Counted from the first letter of the stretch, positions 35,185 through 44,717 are shown. The stretch is DNA of 64,000 nucleotides from VAXT01 sp963698015 (GCA_963698015.1 OY969109.1:2930755-2994754); one strand, 5' to 3'. Made by a program: numbers and translations. Notes: generated by a model not told the origin, from the sequence alone.

Positions 35185-36034
35185 TCAGCGCCAGATGCCG
35201 GTGACCGGCGCCGAACGGGCCGAGCGGCCGAGTCGTGGGAGGCCCCACGCGTCCTCGATCGTGCGCAGTAACCCGTAGTGGGACGTCGGCCGACGGAAGG
35301 CGGACCCGGGCCTGACCGCAGGCCCCAGCGCGAGCGCGGGGATGCCCGGATCGGCCGAGTCGGACTCGTCGAAGACGACGAAGACCACGCTGTTCGCAAG
35401 CTGCGCGTTCCGGAGCAGCGGGGGCACGAATCGCCTCAGCCAGGCGTCTCCGGCCGAGACCGGGCAGTCGTGCATGTCGTGGCACATGTTCGGGACGACC
35501 AGGGCGAAGTCCGGGAGCCGCCGTTCCGCCAGGTCGCGCGTGAGGGCCGAGAGAGGCACGACGTTTCGGGCTCGCGCCGGCCGCGCGAGCACCCGCCGGA
35601 AGTAGAGAAACGGCACGTGCCGCTTGACGTACCGGCCGGTGGCCGCGCCGGTCCAGCCCGCCCGCGGCAGGCCCTCGGCATAGGTCTTCCAGGTGCGCCC
35701 GCTCGCCTGGAGCGGTGTCCGCGAGGCTGCGCCCGCCGACCGTGCAGCTCGTGCAGTCGTCGGTGATCCCCTGCGTCGAGCCCGAGACCAGCGCGAGGTA
35801 GTTCGGCAGGCTCGGGTGGGTGACGCCCCGATAGCCGGCGAGCACTGCGCCCCGCGCCGCGAGCGCGTTGAAAGCCGGCGCGGCGGGGTTGCCGAGGACC
35901 GAGCTCCGCGCCTTGTTCTCGAGCACGATCACTACCACGTGCTCGAACGCCGGCACCGGCCGCGGCGCGGCCTGCGCTCCCGGCAGCAGCACGGCCGCCA
36001 GGGCCGCGGCGGCCCCGGCGAGCCTGCGGCTCAC
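35185..36034 (-). CDS. Secreted phosphoesterase (acid phosphatase/phospholipase C family), frameshifted
   Basis: A signal peptide (RRLAGAAAALAAVLLPGAQA) precedes the family start PAFEHVVVIVLENKARSSVL, with THPSLPNYLALVSGSTQGI and two cysteines in DDCTSC. A single frameshift near 35725 moves the rest to another frame: VPFLYFRRVLA, LPDFALVVPNMCHDMHDC, VVFDESDSADPGIP. Together this is an alkaline-phosphatase-superfamily enzyme that hydrolyses phosphomonoesters or phospholipids outside the cell. The GTG start overlaps the DedA stop (GTGA). Read error is the likelier cause of the shift. Confidence 0.75.
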
Positions 36035-36630
36035 AAAGGCTCGCTCTCGGCTCGGAGCAGCCGCTTCTTCCAGACGTGGAAGCCGACGAACCCGAGAGCG
36101 GCGAGAGCGGCCAGTGCCACGCCGGCAATCAGGCCGTAACGGGCGATCGCGTCGGCAGCTGCATGGCCCGCGAAGTAGGCGACGAGGCCGACCAGCACCG
36201 CCCAGCAGATGCCGCCGGCCGCGTTCCAGGCGAAGAACCGCCACCAGCGCATGTGCGAGACCCCCGCCATCCACGCCGCGGTCACACGAAGGATCGAGAA
36301 GAACCGCCCGATGAAGATGGTCTTCGCCCCGTGCCGGTGGAAGAAGCGTTCCGACCAGGGAAGCACGGATGCGGTCCAGCGGCCGGCGAACGACCACCGC
36401 TCGAGCAGCCTGCGCCCACCGGTGCGCCCGATCCAGTAGCCCATGTTGTCGCCGAGGATGGCCGCGGCCGCCGCGACGGCGATCACGGCCGCGATGTCCA
36501 GCTCGCCGCCCGACGCGTAGACCCCGGCCGCGACCAGGGCCGTCTCGCCCGGAAGCGGAACCCCTGCGGATTCGAGGAACACGATCAGAAAGAGCGCGAT
36601 CAGCCCGTAGTGATGGACGAGACCGCTCAT
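36031..36630 (-). CDS. DedA-family membrane protein
   Basis: 199 residues with 5-6 hydrophobic helices. The DedA signature is clear: FLESAGVPLPGETALVAAGV near the N-terminus and FIGRFFSILRVTAAWMAGVS in the middle. Family members flip or scramble phospholipids and polyprenyl carriers. Its stop and start overlap both neighbours by 4 bp (ATGA and GTGA), so it is translationally coupled to the acetyltransferase and the phosphoesterase. Confidence 0.9.
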   Translation of the reverse strand: MSGLVHHYGLIALFLIVFLESAGVPLPGETALVAAGVYASGGELDIAAVIAVAAAAAILGDNMGYWIGRTGGRRLLERWSFAGRWTASVLPWSERFFHRHGAKTIFIGRFFSILRVTAAWMAGVSHMRWWRFFAWNAAGGICWAVLVGLVAYFAGHAAADAIARYGLIAGVALAALAALGFVGFHVWKKRLLRAESEPL

Positions 36631-37150
36631 CTCGTCAGTGTAGGCCTCACCTCGTAGGCCATCAGGATCGCGTCCACGAGCTCTCCGCCGCGACGGTAAT
36701 GCGCCTTGCGGTACCCCTCCTTCGCGAAGCCGAAGCCCTCGTAGAGCGCCAGAGCCGGCTCGTTGTACGGAAAGACGTGGAGCTCGAGCTTGGTGACGCC
36801 CACCTCCCGCGCCCAGCCGACCGCCGCCTCGAGCAGCGCGCGGCCGACCCCGCGGCGGCGATGGCTCGCCGCCACCATCAGGCCGAGATCGGCCACGTGG
36901 AAGCTCGCCGGGTGAGGGTCGCGCGCGACCGAGAGCCGGCCGACGATCCCCTCGCGGCGCGTCGGCGACGAAGACCCCGGCGTGAGGCGACCGGCGGGTC
37001 GCGCGCAGGTAGCGGCGCTCGTCGGCGGCGCTGCGCCAGCTCCTCGGTCGAGATCAGCCAGCGTTCGGGCTCACCGCCAACGTCCCGCGCGAGCTGGACC
37101 AGCTCGGCCGCGTCGCGGGACTCTGCGCGGGAACCGCGAACGCTGTTCAC
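36627..37150 (-). CDS. GNAT-family acetyltransferase, frameshifted
   Basis: The C-terminal part has the acetyl-CoA loop (VAASHRRRGVGRALLEAAVGWA) and FPYNEPALALYEGFGFAKEG. The N-terminal part (VNSVRGSRAESRDAAELVQL) is separated from it by two frameshifts near 37040 and 36960; reading across them restores RRYLRATRRSPHAGVFVAD and EGIVGRLSVARDPHPASF. The restored protein is about 175 residues, normal for the family. GTG 37150 overlaps the ggt stop and the end overlaps the DedA start. Substrate unknown. Confidence 0.7.
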
Positions 37151-38715
37151 TCGACGACGATGCCGTGACCGCCGCGGCGCGGGTCGCCTGCCGCCGCGAG
37201 GCTGCCGTCGTCGAGGAACTCGACCCCCGCCACGCCGCCGAAGTAGAGGTTGCGCCGCCGCCAGCGCACGATGTCGAAGCCGTGTGCCTCCAGCCCGTCG
37301 AGCTCGTCCGGATCGTGGCCGCCCTCGCAGTGCACGATGGGCTCCTGCAGGTGGATACGCGGCCGCTCGATGGCCTCCCGGACGCCGTCCCCGTGCCCGA
37401 GCACGTTCACGACGACCTGCAGGATCGCGTTGCGCAGCCGGACCGAGCCCGCGCTACCGACGATCAGCCGCGGGCGGCCGTCGTCCTCGAGCACGATCGA
37501 GGGCGCCATCATGCTCGTCAGCCTGCGGCCCGGAAGCGCGCCCGGCCGCGCCGGGTTGAGGTCGTACTCGCCGAGCATGTTGTTCAGCTGGATCCCCGTC
37601 CCGGGCACGATCACGCCCGAGCCCGAGCCGATGGTGGCCGTCAGCGAGGCGGCGTTGCCGCGGGCGTCGACGACGGAGATGTGGGTCGTGCCGCGCGGCG
37701 CAGTCTCGACGAGCCCGGGCAGCGAGGCCCGAATGCGCTCGGCGCCGTCGCGCAGGCTCGCCTCCGAGTAGAGCCGCCGGGCCGCGCCGCCGCGGTGGAG
37801 ATCGCTCCGGAACCGGCCGCCGCGGGCCCTCGTGGTCTCCCGCATGACCTCCGCCAGCTGCGCGAGGGCGTCCGCGCTGCCTGCCGGCCCGCCGGTACCC
37901 AGCCGGTCGAGCAGCCGCAGCCCGTAGCCGATCAGGATCCCGCCCGAGGACGGCGGCGGGTTCGAGACGAACTCGTGCCCGCGGTAGGAGACCCGGATCG
38001 GACGGCGCCGGATCACGCGGTACTCCGCCAGATCGTCGAGCGTGAGCAGTCCCGCCCTGCTCCCGGACGTGCCCGCTCACGCTCCGCGCCAGCTCGCCCG
38101 TGTAGAAGTCGTCGGCGCCGTGGTCGGCGAGCCGGTCGAGCGTCGCCGCGAGGTCGCCGGGAGCACGACGCGGTCGCCGGCGACGAGCCGCTGCCCGTCG
38201 CGCCCGTAGACGGCCCTCCCCTCGTCGGTGTGACGCAGGATCAGGTCGACGATCGCGTGCAGGTAGGCCTGCGGGGGGATGAGCTCGAAGCCCCCGCGCG
38301 CCAGCTCGGCGGCGGGCTCGACCAGCTCCCGCCACGGCACAGTCGCGTATGCCCGGTGCGCCGTCGCGAGCCCGGCCACCGTGCCGGGCACGGCGCAGGA
38401 GCCGGCGCCGATGTGGAAGACCTCGGACGAGGAGCGTCGAAGTCGATGTCGACGGAGTCCATCGCCGCCGCCTCGCCCCGCCGCAGTCCTTTCCCGGGCA
38501 GTGAGGCGAAGAAGTCGAGACACGGTGCGCCCTCGTCTCGCCGGCGCGGTGCACGAGCATGAAGCCACCGCCGCCGGGGCCGGTAAGCGGGCTCTCGGCA
38601 ACCCAGGACATGAACGCCGCTGCGATGCACGCGTCGACGGCGTTCCCGCCCTCTGCCAGCACCCGGGCTCCCGCCTCGGCAGTCAGCGGTGCCCGGCCGC
38701 GATTGCGCCTCTCAT
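37147..38715 (-). CDS. ggt: Gamma-glutamyltransferase, multiply frameshifted
   Basis: Pieces in family order cover about 520 residues: PLTAEAGARVLAEGGNAVDA, GPGGGGFMLVH, AVPGTVAGLATAHRAYATVP, SNPPPSSGGILIGYGLRLLD, and the nucleophile region TTHISVVDARGNAASLTATI, where the threonine after GT is the autoprocessing site. At least five frameshifts break the N-terminal half (37.98-38.7 kb); the C-terminal small subunit is intact. The start ATGAGAGGC at 38715 fits the family N-terminus (MRGAIAAGH). The enzyme cleaves glutathione and other gamma-glutamyl compounds. Clustered shifts suggest sequence error. Confidence 0.8.
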
Positions 38716-38789
38716 GCGCAGGAGCGTATCGCCGCCGGACGGAGGCCACCGGCGAGCAACTGGGTTCGCCTATATCGTCCGAGACTGGC

Positions 38790-40437
38790 GTGAGCCAGGA
38801 CACCGTCGCCGCTCCGCCGCTCGCCCACTCCGGACACAGGCTCGCCCGGGAGGCCGCGCTTTCGGCCGCGGCCGCCGCCCTCGCCGCCGCGCTGCTCGCC
38901 TGGCTCGGTCCGCCCGGCAGTCGACCTCGCAGCCCACGCCTACCAGCGGGCGCTGTTCCTCGAGCACGGCTTCACCCTCTGGAACAACTTCTGGTACGCG
39001 GGCCGCTACAGCTTCGTCACCTACAGCCTCCTCTACTACCCGCTCGCGGCGCTGCTCGGGATCCGGCTGCTCGCCGTCGCGACCGTCTCGACGGCGGCGC
39101 TCGCGTTCGCCGTCGTGCTCTGGCGCGAGTGGGGCCCGGCGCGCGCTGGTCGAGCCGCACGTTCGCCGTCGTCTGGGCCGGGATCGTGCTCTCCGCCGCC
39201 TTCCCGTTCGCGCTCGGCGCGGCGCTCGCGCTGCTCGCGCTGCTGGCGCTCCAGGCGGACGCGCACTGGCCGCTTCGCGCTGCTCGCGGTGCTCACGCTG
39301 GCCGCGAGCCCGCTCGCGTTCCTGCTGCTCGCGCTCGCTGCTCGCCGGCGATCGGGATCGCGCGCTGGCACGTCGCCGTGCGCTGCTCGCCCCCGCGCGT
39401 CACGATCGTCGCCGTCGGCGCGGTCGAGGTGCTGCTCTGCGCGTGCGTTCCCCGACCGGGGGCGCTTCCCGTTCTCGCGGCAGGAGCTCGCCGCGGCCTC
39501 GTCTTCTGCGTGATCGGCATCGCGATGACCTGGCGCGTCGAGCGGGCGCGAGCTACTGCGCTGGGTCTTCGTCGTCTACCTCGACGGCGTGCGTCGTCCT
39601 GCTTCCTCGTCCCGTCGGCGATCGGCGAGAACATCGCGCGGCTGCGCTACGCCGCGATCCCGATCGCGGTGCTGGCGCTCTCGCTGCGCCGCTGGCGGCC
39701 GCTGCCCGGTCGCCTCGCGGCGCTCGCTCTCGCGGTCTCGTGGAACGTGTCGCCGCTCGCGGCCAGCTTCATCAAGGGCGTCAGCGACCCCGACGGCGAG
39801 CGCGGCGTACTGGACGCCGGCGATCACGTTCCTGCACGCCCACCTGTCACCCGTCGTACCGCGTCGAGGCGGTGGACACGGCCGGCCACTGGCCCGCCGT
39901 CTACCTGCCGACGGCCGGAATCCCGCTCGCGCGTGGCTGGTTCCGCCAGGACGACTTCCCGCAGAACGCGCTGCTCTACGGCGAGCTCGGGCCGCGCACG
40001 TACCTCGCCTGGCTCCGCGGGCTCGGGGTGCGCTACGTCGTGCTCACGAACGCGCCGCCGGACTACAGCGCCCGCGCCGAGGCCGCCCTCTTCCGCAGTG
40101 GCCGTTCGGGCTTCGGCCCGTCTTCCGCACCCCGGACCTCACCGTGCTCGACGTGCCGCATCCGCGGCCGATCCTGACCGGCGCGGCCCCCGCCCGCGTG
40201 CTTCGCCTGACCGGAACGCGCGTCGTCGTCGACCTGCCACGCGCCGGCTCCTACCGGCTCGCTGTTCGCTACTCGCCCTACTGGAACGCCGACGGCGCCT
40301 GCTTGATCCGGCGCGAGGACGGGATGACCACGATTTCGGCGTCGCGACCCGGACGACTGGAGCTCGCCTTCAAGGTGCACCCCGTGCGAGCGCTCGCCTC
40401 GGCCGTAGTCGGCGCGCGCTCACGCGTCTGCAGCTAG
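38790..40437 (+). CDS. Multi-membrane (GT-C-like) protein, multiply frameshifted
   Basis: Reading through at least six frameshifts gives a polytopic protein: an N-terminal helix (ALSAAAAALAAALLAWLG), ALFLEHGFTLWNNFWYAGRY, helices such as FAVVWAGIVLSAAFPFALGA, then RLRYAAIPIAVLALSLRRW, and an exported C-terminal domain (LRGLGVRYVVLTNAPPDY, SYRLAVRYSPYWNADGACLI). The layout of membrane helices plus a soluble end resembles GT-C glycosyltransferase-like proteins of actinobacteria (6-pyruvoyl-tetrahydropterin-synthase-related membrane family). GTG 38790 is the likely start. The function is a guess from topology. Confidence 0.6.
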
Positions 40438-41348
40438 ACCGCGTTCGCCAGCTCGTTCAGCACGTCTTGCATCACGACGCGCGTGCTGTTCTGGAAGCGG
40501 AAGTTGAACTCGGCAAACCCCGCAACCCCCGCGGCCGCGCGTGTGTTGATGTACGTCTGCCTCCAGGCGTTGACCTGTTTGCGCGGGAGCCCTTGCGTGT
40601 TTCCACCCAGCCCGGGTGCGAGCCGGTAGCCGGGGGTCAGGCCCGCCACGTATCGTCGTGCGAGCGAGCGCCGGACCGGGCCGCCGCGGCTGAGCCCCAC
40701 CTGACCGGCCGCCTCCCTGCGCGCGGCCGCCTTGGGGTCGCCAACGAACTCCGGGTACTCCTCTCCGACCAGGCCCAGGCAGGCTCGGTCGAGGATCCGC
40801 CAGAAGGCCGTGAGCTCGGGGGTGATCGGCCTCGCGGGCAGCACGAACGCGGTCTTCGCCCACCAGACGAAGCCGCGCTGCGTCCGGTCTCCCAGGGCCG
40901 GGCGGCCGTAGACGAGGCCGCGCACGACCCCGCGGGTCAGCTCCCGGTACTGACGACCCGTCCCGCCGGCGCACTCCGCGACGATCTCGTCGAGCTGCCA
41001 GGTGTCGGGGGCGAAACCGCTCGCTGCGGCGGCTCGGAGCGCATCGCGGAAGCGGGAGCCGAGCTCGACTCCCCATGTGACGCGCATGGTGCTCGACGGC
41101 AGCCGCAACAGCTGCGGCAGCGACGGCAGCGGGCCGGCGAGGTGGCCGGACCGGGGATTGTGCGCGAGCAGCCTCCGCTGGGCACTGCCCGGAAGCCGCC
41201 GCCGCTCCCAGTAGAAGCCCGGCTGAATGTGGAACATCGGCGCGTAGCGCCCGTTCGGCAGCGCGTGGACTTGGTCGGCGATCTCCTCACCCACGCCGTA
41301 GCTGCCGACGTAGACAGGCACCGTGGCCGGGAGCGGCGCCGCGCGCAC
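40434..41348 (-). CDS. Hypothetical protein (about 304 aa) downstream of ftsZ
   Basis: Soluble-looking protein with many aromatic and Arg residues. Segments such as VPVYVGSYGVGEEIADQVHA, LPNGRYAPMFHIQPGFYW and LRKQVNAW-like PRKQVNAWRQTYINTRA are distinctive, but I do not recognise a family. The frame stays open upstream to the ftsZ stop, encoding a plausible strand (ELTLLVLSYFESDDLAKLLG) without an ATG/GTG/TTG, so the start may be a CTG near 41404 or the N-terminus may be damaged; GTG 41348 is the conservative choice. It follows ftsZ on the same strand. Confidence 0.55.
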   Translation of the reverse strand: MRAAPLPATVPVYVGSYGVGEEIADQVHALPNGRYAPMFHIQPGFYWERRRLPGSAQRRLLAHNPRSGHLAGPLPSLPQLLRLPSSTMRVTWGVELGSRFRDALRAAAASGFAPDTWQLDEIVAECAGGTGRQYRELTRGVVRGLVYGRPALGDRTQRGFVWWAKTAFVLPARPITPELTAFWRILDRACLGLVGEEYPEFVGDPKAAARREAAGQVGLSRGGPVRRSLARRYVAGLTPGYRLAPGLGGNTQGLPRKQVNAWRQTYINTRAAAGVAGFAEFNFRFQNSTRVVMQDVLNELANAV

Positions 41349-41404
41349 GGCCCCGAGCAGTTTCGCAAGGTCGTCCGACTCGAAGTACGAGAGGACGAGC
41401 AGCG

Positions 41405-42766
41405 TTAGCTCTGGAGGAAGCTCGGCGGCTCCAGGGAGCCCTCGTCGTCCGACTCGGCCCGAATCGTGATCCGGCGCTGGGCGGCTCGCGCACCGAAGCC
41501 CGTGGCGACCACCGTCACCCAGACCTGCCCGGTGAGACGGTCGTCGATCGTCGCGCCGAAGATGATGTTGGTGTCGTCGGTCGCGGCCCCGCGCACGACC
41601 TCGGCGGCCTCGTTGACCTCGTAGAGCGAGAGGTCGTCTCCGCCGGCGATCGAGAGCAGGATGCCCTTGGCGCCGCCGATGTCGGTCTCGATCAGGGGCG
41701 AGCGCAGAGCGCGCTCGGCGGCGTCGCGGGCCCGGTTCTCACCGCTCGCGGAGAAGCCGATCCCCATCAGCGCCGTTCCGGCGTCCTTCATGATCGTGCG
41801 CACGTCGGCGAAGTCGAGGTTGATCAGGCCTGGGAGCGTGATCAGGTCGCAGATGCCCTGGACGCCCTGGCGGAGGACGTCGTCGGCGATGCGAAACGCG
41901 TCCAGCATCGAGGTCTCACGGTCGAGCACCTCGAGCAGCTTCTCATTGGGGACGACGATGACCGTGTCGCAGTTGGAGCGCAGCGTGTCGACGCCGTCGC
42001 TCGCCTGGCGGTGGCGCCTGGTGCCCTCGAACGTGAACGGCGTCGTGACGATGCCGACCGTCAGCGCGCCGAGCTCTTTCGCGATCCGGGCCACGACCGG
42101 AGCGGCGCCGGAGCCGGTGCCTCCGCCTTCGCCTGCCGTCACGAAGACCATGTCCGAGCCGCGGAGCGCACGCTTGATCTGGTCGTAGGCCTCCTCGGCC
42201 GCGCGGCGGCCGAGATCCGGGTCGGCGCCCGAGCCGAGACCCTCCGTCAGCTCGCGGCCGATGTGGATCTTGACCGGGGCGTCGCTCGTCTGGAGCTGCT
42301 GGATGTCGGTGTTGACGGCGACGAACTCCACCTGCGAGATGTCGGCGTCGATCATGCGGTTGACGGCGTTCAGGCCCGCGCCGCCGACCCCGACGACGCG
42401 GATCACCGCGATGTAGGCGCCGGGCTCGGGCACGCGGTGCAGCCGCGGCGGCGGCTCGGGCAGCGGCTCGAGCTTCGGCCGCGGGCGCTCGCGCTCGGGC
42501 TCCGGAGCGCGCTCGGGCAGGCGAACGGGCTCGGACGGAGGTGGCGGCGGCGCGGGCACGGCTTCCTCCTCATGCCATTCCGGGACATGCTCGACGGTTT
42601 GCTCGGGAGGCTCGGGCGGAACCGCGGGCGCGGCCTCGACCTCGTCGACCGGAGCCTCGGGCTGAAGCTCGGGCTCTGGTTCGACCGGGGGCTTGCCTTC
42701 CTTCTCGGCCTGTCGCTGCGCCGCCTCGGTTGCCCGGAACAGCTCTGCGAGCGGGCCCTCACGCAT
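41405..42766 (-). CDS. ftsZ: FtsZ with long disordered N-terminal extension
   Basis: 453 residues from ATG 42766 (460 from ATG 42787). Residues 1-115 are a Pro/Glu-rich, low-complexity extension after a short helix (GPLAELFRATEAAQRQAEKE). The GTPase core follows: VVGVGGAGLNAVNRM, the tubulin signature GEGGGTGSGAAPV (~residues 212-224), T7-loop NLDFADV. It ends with a short linker and a canonical C-terminal peptide (SLEPPSFLQS). All residues needed for GTP-dependent polymerisation appear present. Most FtsZ proteins begin within 10-20 residues of the core, so the extension is unusual. The start overlaps parA, implying coupling; no dcw cell-wall genes are nearby, so this may be a second FtsZ. 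Confidence 0.93.
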   Translation of the reverse strand: MREGPLAELFRATEAAQRQAEKEGKPPVEPEPELQPEAPVDEVEAAPAVPPEPPEQTVEHVPEWHEEEAVPAPPPPPSEPVRLPERAPEPERERPRPKLEPLPEPPPRLHRVPEPGAYIAVIRVVGVGGAGLNAVNRMIDADISQVEFVAVNTDIQQLQTSDAPVKIHIGRELTEGLGSGADPDLGRRAAEEAYDQIKRALRGSDMVFVTAGEGGGTGSGAAPVVARIAKELGALTVGIVTTPFTFEGTRRHRQASDGVDTLRSNCDTVIVVPNEKLLEVLDRETSMLDAFRIADDVLRQGVQGICDLITLPGLINLDFADVRTIMKDAGTALMGIGFSASGENRARDAAERALRSPLIETDIGGAKGILLSIAGGDDLSLYEVNEAAEVVRGAATDDTNIIFGATIDDRLTGQVWVTVVATGFGARAAQRRITIRAESDDEGSLEPPSFLQS

Positions 42767-43529
42767 GCTCGCGCGCCTTCTGGGCATCGAGCACCTCCTT
42801 TGCGAGGTCACGGTAGGCCTGGGCGGCGCTGCCGGTTGGGTCGTACTTGAGCACGGACGTCCCCTTCACCGGGGCCTCCGCATAGCGAACGGTCTTGCGG
42901 ATCTTGGTGTCGAACACGAGGTCGCCGAAGTTCTCCTGGAGGATCTCAACCGCCTCGCGCGAGTGCAGCGTGCGGCTGTCGAACATCGTCGGGAGGATCC
43001 CTTCGATCCCGACGTCCGGGTTCAGGTTCTCCCGGATCATCGAGAGCGTGTTCTCGAGCTGAACGAGCCCGCGCAGCGAGAGGTACTCGCACTGCACCGG
43101 GACGATGACCCCGTTCGAGGCGACGAGCGCATTGATCGTGAGCAGGCCGAGCGACGGCGGAGTGTCGATCAGGACGTAGTCGTAGGTGTCCCTCACGGGC
43201 GCGAGCGCCTTTTCCAGCGCGCGCTCGCGTCCGATCATGCTCGAGAGCGCGAGCTCGGCGCCGGCCAGATCGATCGACGAGACCGCCAGGTCGGCCTCAG
43301 CGTGATGGATGACCTCTCCGATCGGAAGACGGTGCACGAGCACGTCGAACATCGAGCGCTCGATCGTGTCCGGATTCAGGCCCTGGCTCATGGTCAGGTT
43401 GCCCTGCGGATCCAGGTCGACAAGCAGCACCTTCAGCCCCTGCTCCGAGAGGGCGACTCCGAGGTTGAGCGTGGTCGTCGTCTTCGCGACTCCGCCCTTC
43501 TGGTTCGCGAACGAGATCACGCGTCCCAT
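42759..43529 (-). CDS. parA: ParA/Soj-like partition ATPase
   Basis: 256 residues. Deviant Walker A (ISFANQKGGVAKTTTTLNLG), switch I DPQGNLTMSQGL, Walker B YDYVLIDTPPSLGLLTINAL. These match chromosomal ParA/Soj and related positioning ATPases. ATG 43529 follows AAGGGG and gives the standard N-terminus; an upstream ATG at 43592 would add 21 residues. No parB is present. The stop codon overlaps the ftsZ start region, so the ATPase and FtsZ are made together. Confidence 0.92.
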   Translation of the reverse strand: MGRVISFANQKGGVAKTTTTLNLGVALSEQGLKVLLVDLDPQGNLTMSQGLNPDTIERSMFDVLVHRLPIGEVIHHAEADLAVSSIDLAGAELALSSMIGRERALEKALAPVRDTYDYVLIDTPPSLGLLTINALVASNGVIVPVQCEYLSLRGLVQLENTLSMIRENLNPDVGIEGILPTMFDSRTLHSREAVEILQENFGDLVFDTKIRKTVRYAEAPVKGTSVLKYDPTGSAAQAYRDLAKEVLDAQKAREHA

Positions 43530-43615
43530 CGGCGTCCCCTTGGCCGTTTCAGTCCGGATTCCCGGTCGCGGAAGCAGGCGTGCAAGCCCCATCGAGCCCC
43601 TTTCTTCGCTCTCAT
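43517..43615 (-). CDS. Possible 32-aa leader ORF overlapping parA start
   Basis: ATG 43615 is preceded by GGAGG with a 10-bp spacer and encodes a basic peptide (MRAKKGARWGLHACFRDRES and 12 more residues), ending 13 bp inside parA in another frame. Termination next to the parA ribosome site could couple or regulate translation. It may equally be spurious. Confidence 0.3.
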   Translation of the reverse strand: MRAKKGARWGLHACFRDRESGLKRPRGRRWDA

Positions 43616-43628
43616 GCTAGCTATACCT

Positions 43629-43660
43629 CCGCGAAAAATCGCTCGATTTCGCGGGTTTTG
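43629..43660. terminator. Hairpin in the azlD-parA interval
   Basis: CCGCGAAA...TCG pairs with CGA...TTTCGCGG (two-base bulge, two-base loop); GTTTT follows on the plus strand and a T-run lies in the stem on the minus strand. It separates azlD from the parA leader and could act as a terminator or as a protein-binding palindrome. Confidence 0.4.
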
Positions 43661-43716
43661 GTTCGAGGCTTCGCTTCGGCCCGAGAATGTACGAATGCCG
43701 TAGGACGACGGCCGGG

Positions 43717-44025
43717 TTATACGAGCAGGCGCACGATCGCAGTCGTCGCGGCGGCAACGACCACGACTACAGGCAGGGGCACGCGCGCCGCTATCGCGAT
43801 TACACCGGCGCCGACTCCCGCCAGCCTGGCGTCGAGGACGAGCTCGTTGTCGCCGCCGACGGTCTGGGTCACGACGAGCGCCGCCAGCAACACAGGGGCG
43901 AGGAGCGCAACCACGCCGGCGATCGTCGGCGGCAAGGCCCTGCGGCCGAGGAGCACCGGCCCCGTCGCCTTGAAGGCAACCGTCGCCAGCCCGACGACGA
44001 CCACGACGAGCCAGACCGTGCTCAG
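43717..44025 (-). CDS. azlD: AzlD-family branched-chain amino acid exporter subunit
   Basis: 102 residues, 3-4 hydrophobic helices (STVWLVVVVVGLATVAFKAT, RRALPPTIAGVVALLAPVLL, ARVPLPVVVVVAAATTAIVR). AzlD pairs with AzlC to export branched-chain amino acids. The frame overlaps the azlC stop as CTGA, and the first residue in the family position would be encoded by CTG (44025-44023); no ATG or GTG fits without losing part of helix 1. Confidence 0.82.
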   Translation of the reverse strand: MSTVWLVVVVVGLATVAFKATGPVLLGRRALPPTIAGVVALLAPVLLAALVVTQTVGGDNELVLDARLAGVGAGVIAIAARVPLPVVVVVAAATTAIVRLLV

Positions 44026-44690
44026 TGCTTGCTCCTGCGCAGGCCGAGCAGGCAGGCTGCACTCGCGACCACGATCGGCGTTCCGGCCGGGGTGACCGGG
44101 ATCAGCACGAGCGCGATGGCGGCGCCCGTGGCTGCCGCGATCGCGGCCCGGTGCGTGCGGACCTGCGGCGCGAGCAGCGCCAGGAACAGCGCCGGAAACG
44201 CGCCGTCCAGGCCGATGTCCTTCGGATCGCCCAGCGCATCGCCGGCGAGAACCCCGACCAGGGTCCCGCTGACCCACGAGACGTAGAGCAGCAGCCCGGC
44301 TCCGAGCAGGATCCGCCTCTCGAAGCGGCCGCCACCTCGACTCGAGAGCGCCCACGACTCGTCCACGATCAGTTGTGACTCGACGAGACGCCGCGGGAGG
44401 GGCCCGTGGAAGAGCGACGCGACCGAGATGGAGATCGGCGCGTAGCGCACGTTCAACAGCACGGCCGCAGCGATCGCAGCCGCGGCGCCGCCGCTCGCCC
44501 CGAGGATCGAGCTCACCGCGAACTGCGCCGAACCGGCGAAGGTGGTCGCCGACATGACGAGCGGGGCTGCCGCGCCCATCCCGGCCGAGCGTGCGACGAG
44601 CCCGAACGAGGCGCCGAAGAACCAGACCGTCGCCGCAACCGCGAGGGCCGCGCGGATGCCGTCGCGGTACCGCGAGACGGACGAGGACAC
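44022..44690 (-). CDS. azlC: AzlC-family branched-chain amino acid exporter
   Basis: 222 residues with about seven hydrophobic segments. Family motifs: GASFGLVARSAGMGAAAPLV, MSATTFAGSAQFAVSSILGA, LNVRYAPISISVASLF and VDESWALSSR. It is the large subunit of the azlCD exporter. GTG 44690 fits the family N-terminus. A small helical gene lies 27 bp upstream. Confidence 0.9.
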   Translation of the reverse strand: MSSSVSRYRDGIRAALAVAATVWFFGASFGLVARSAGMGAAAPLVMSATTFAGSAQFAVSSILGASGGAAAAIAAAVLLNVRYAPISISVASLFHGPLPRRLVESQLIVDESWALSSRGGGRFERRILLGAGLLLYVSWVSGTLVGVLAGDALGDPKDIGLDGAFPALFLALLAPQVRTHRAAIAAATGAAIALVLIPVTPAGTPIVVASAACLLGLRRSKH

Positions 44691-44717
44691 GCCTCATCAT
44701 GCCCGCACAGATCGAGG

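Noticed and set aside
40063..40380. Minus-strand 105-codon ORF opposite the end of the membrane-protein gene
   Set aside because: Antisense shadow; the plus strand encodes the conserved exported C-terminal domain here.
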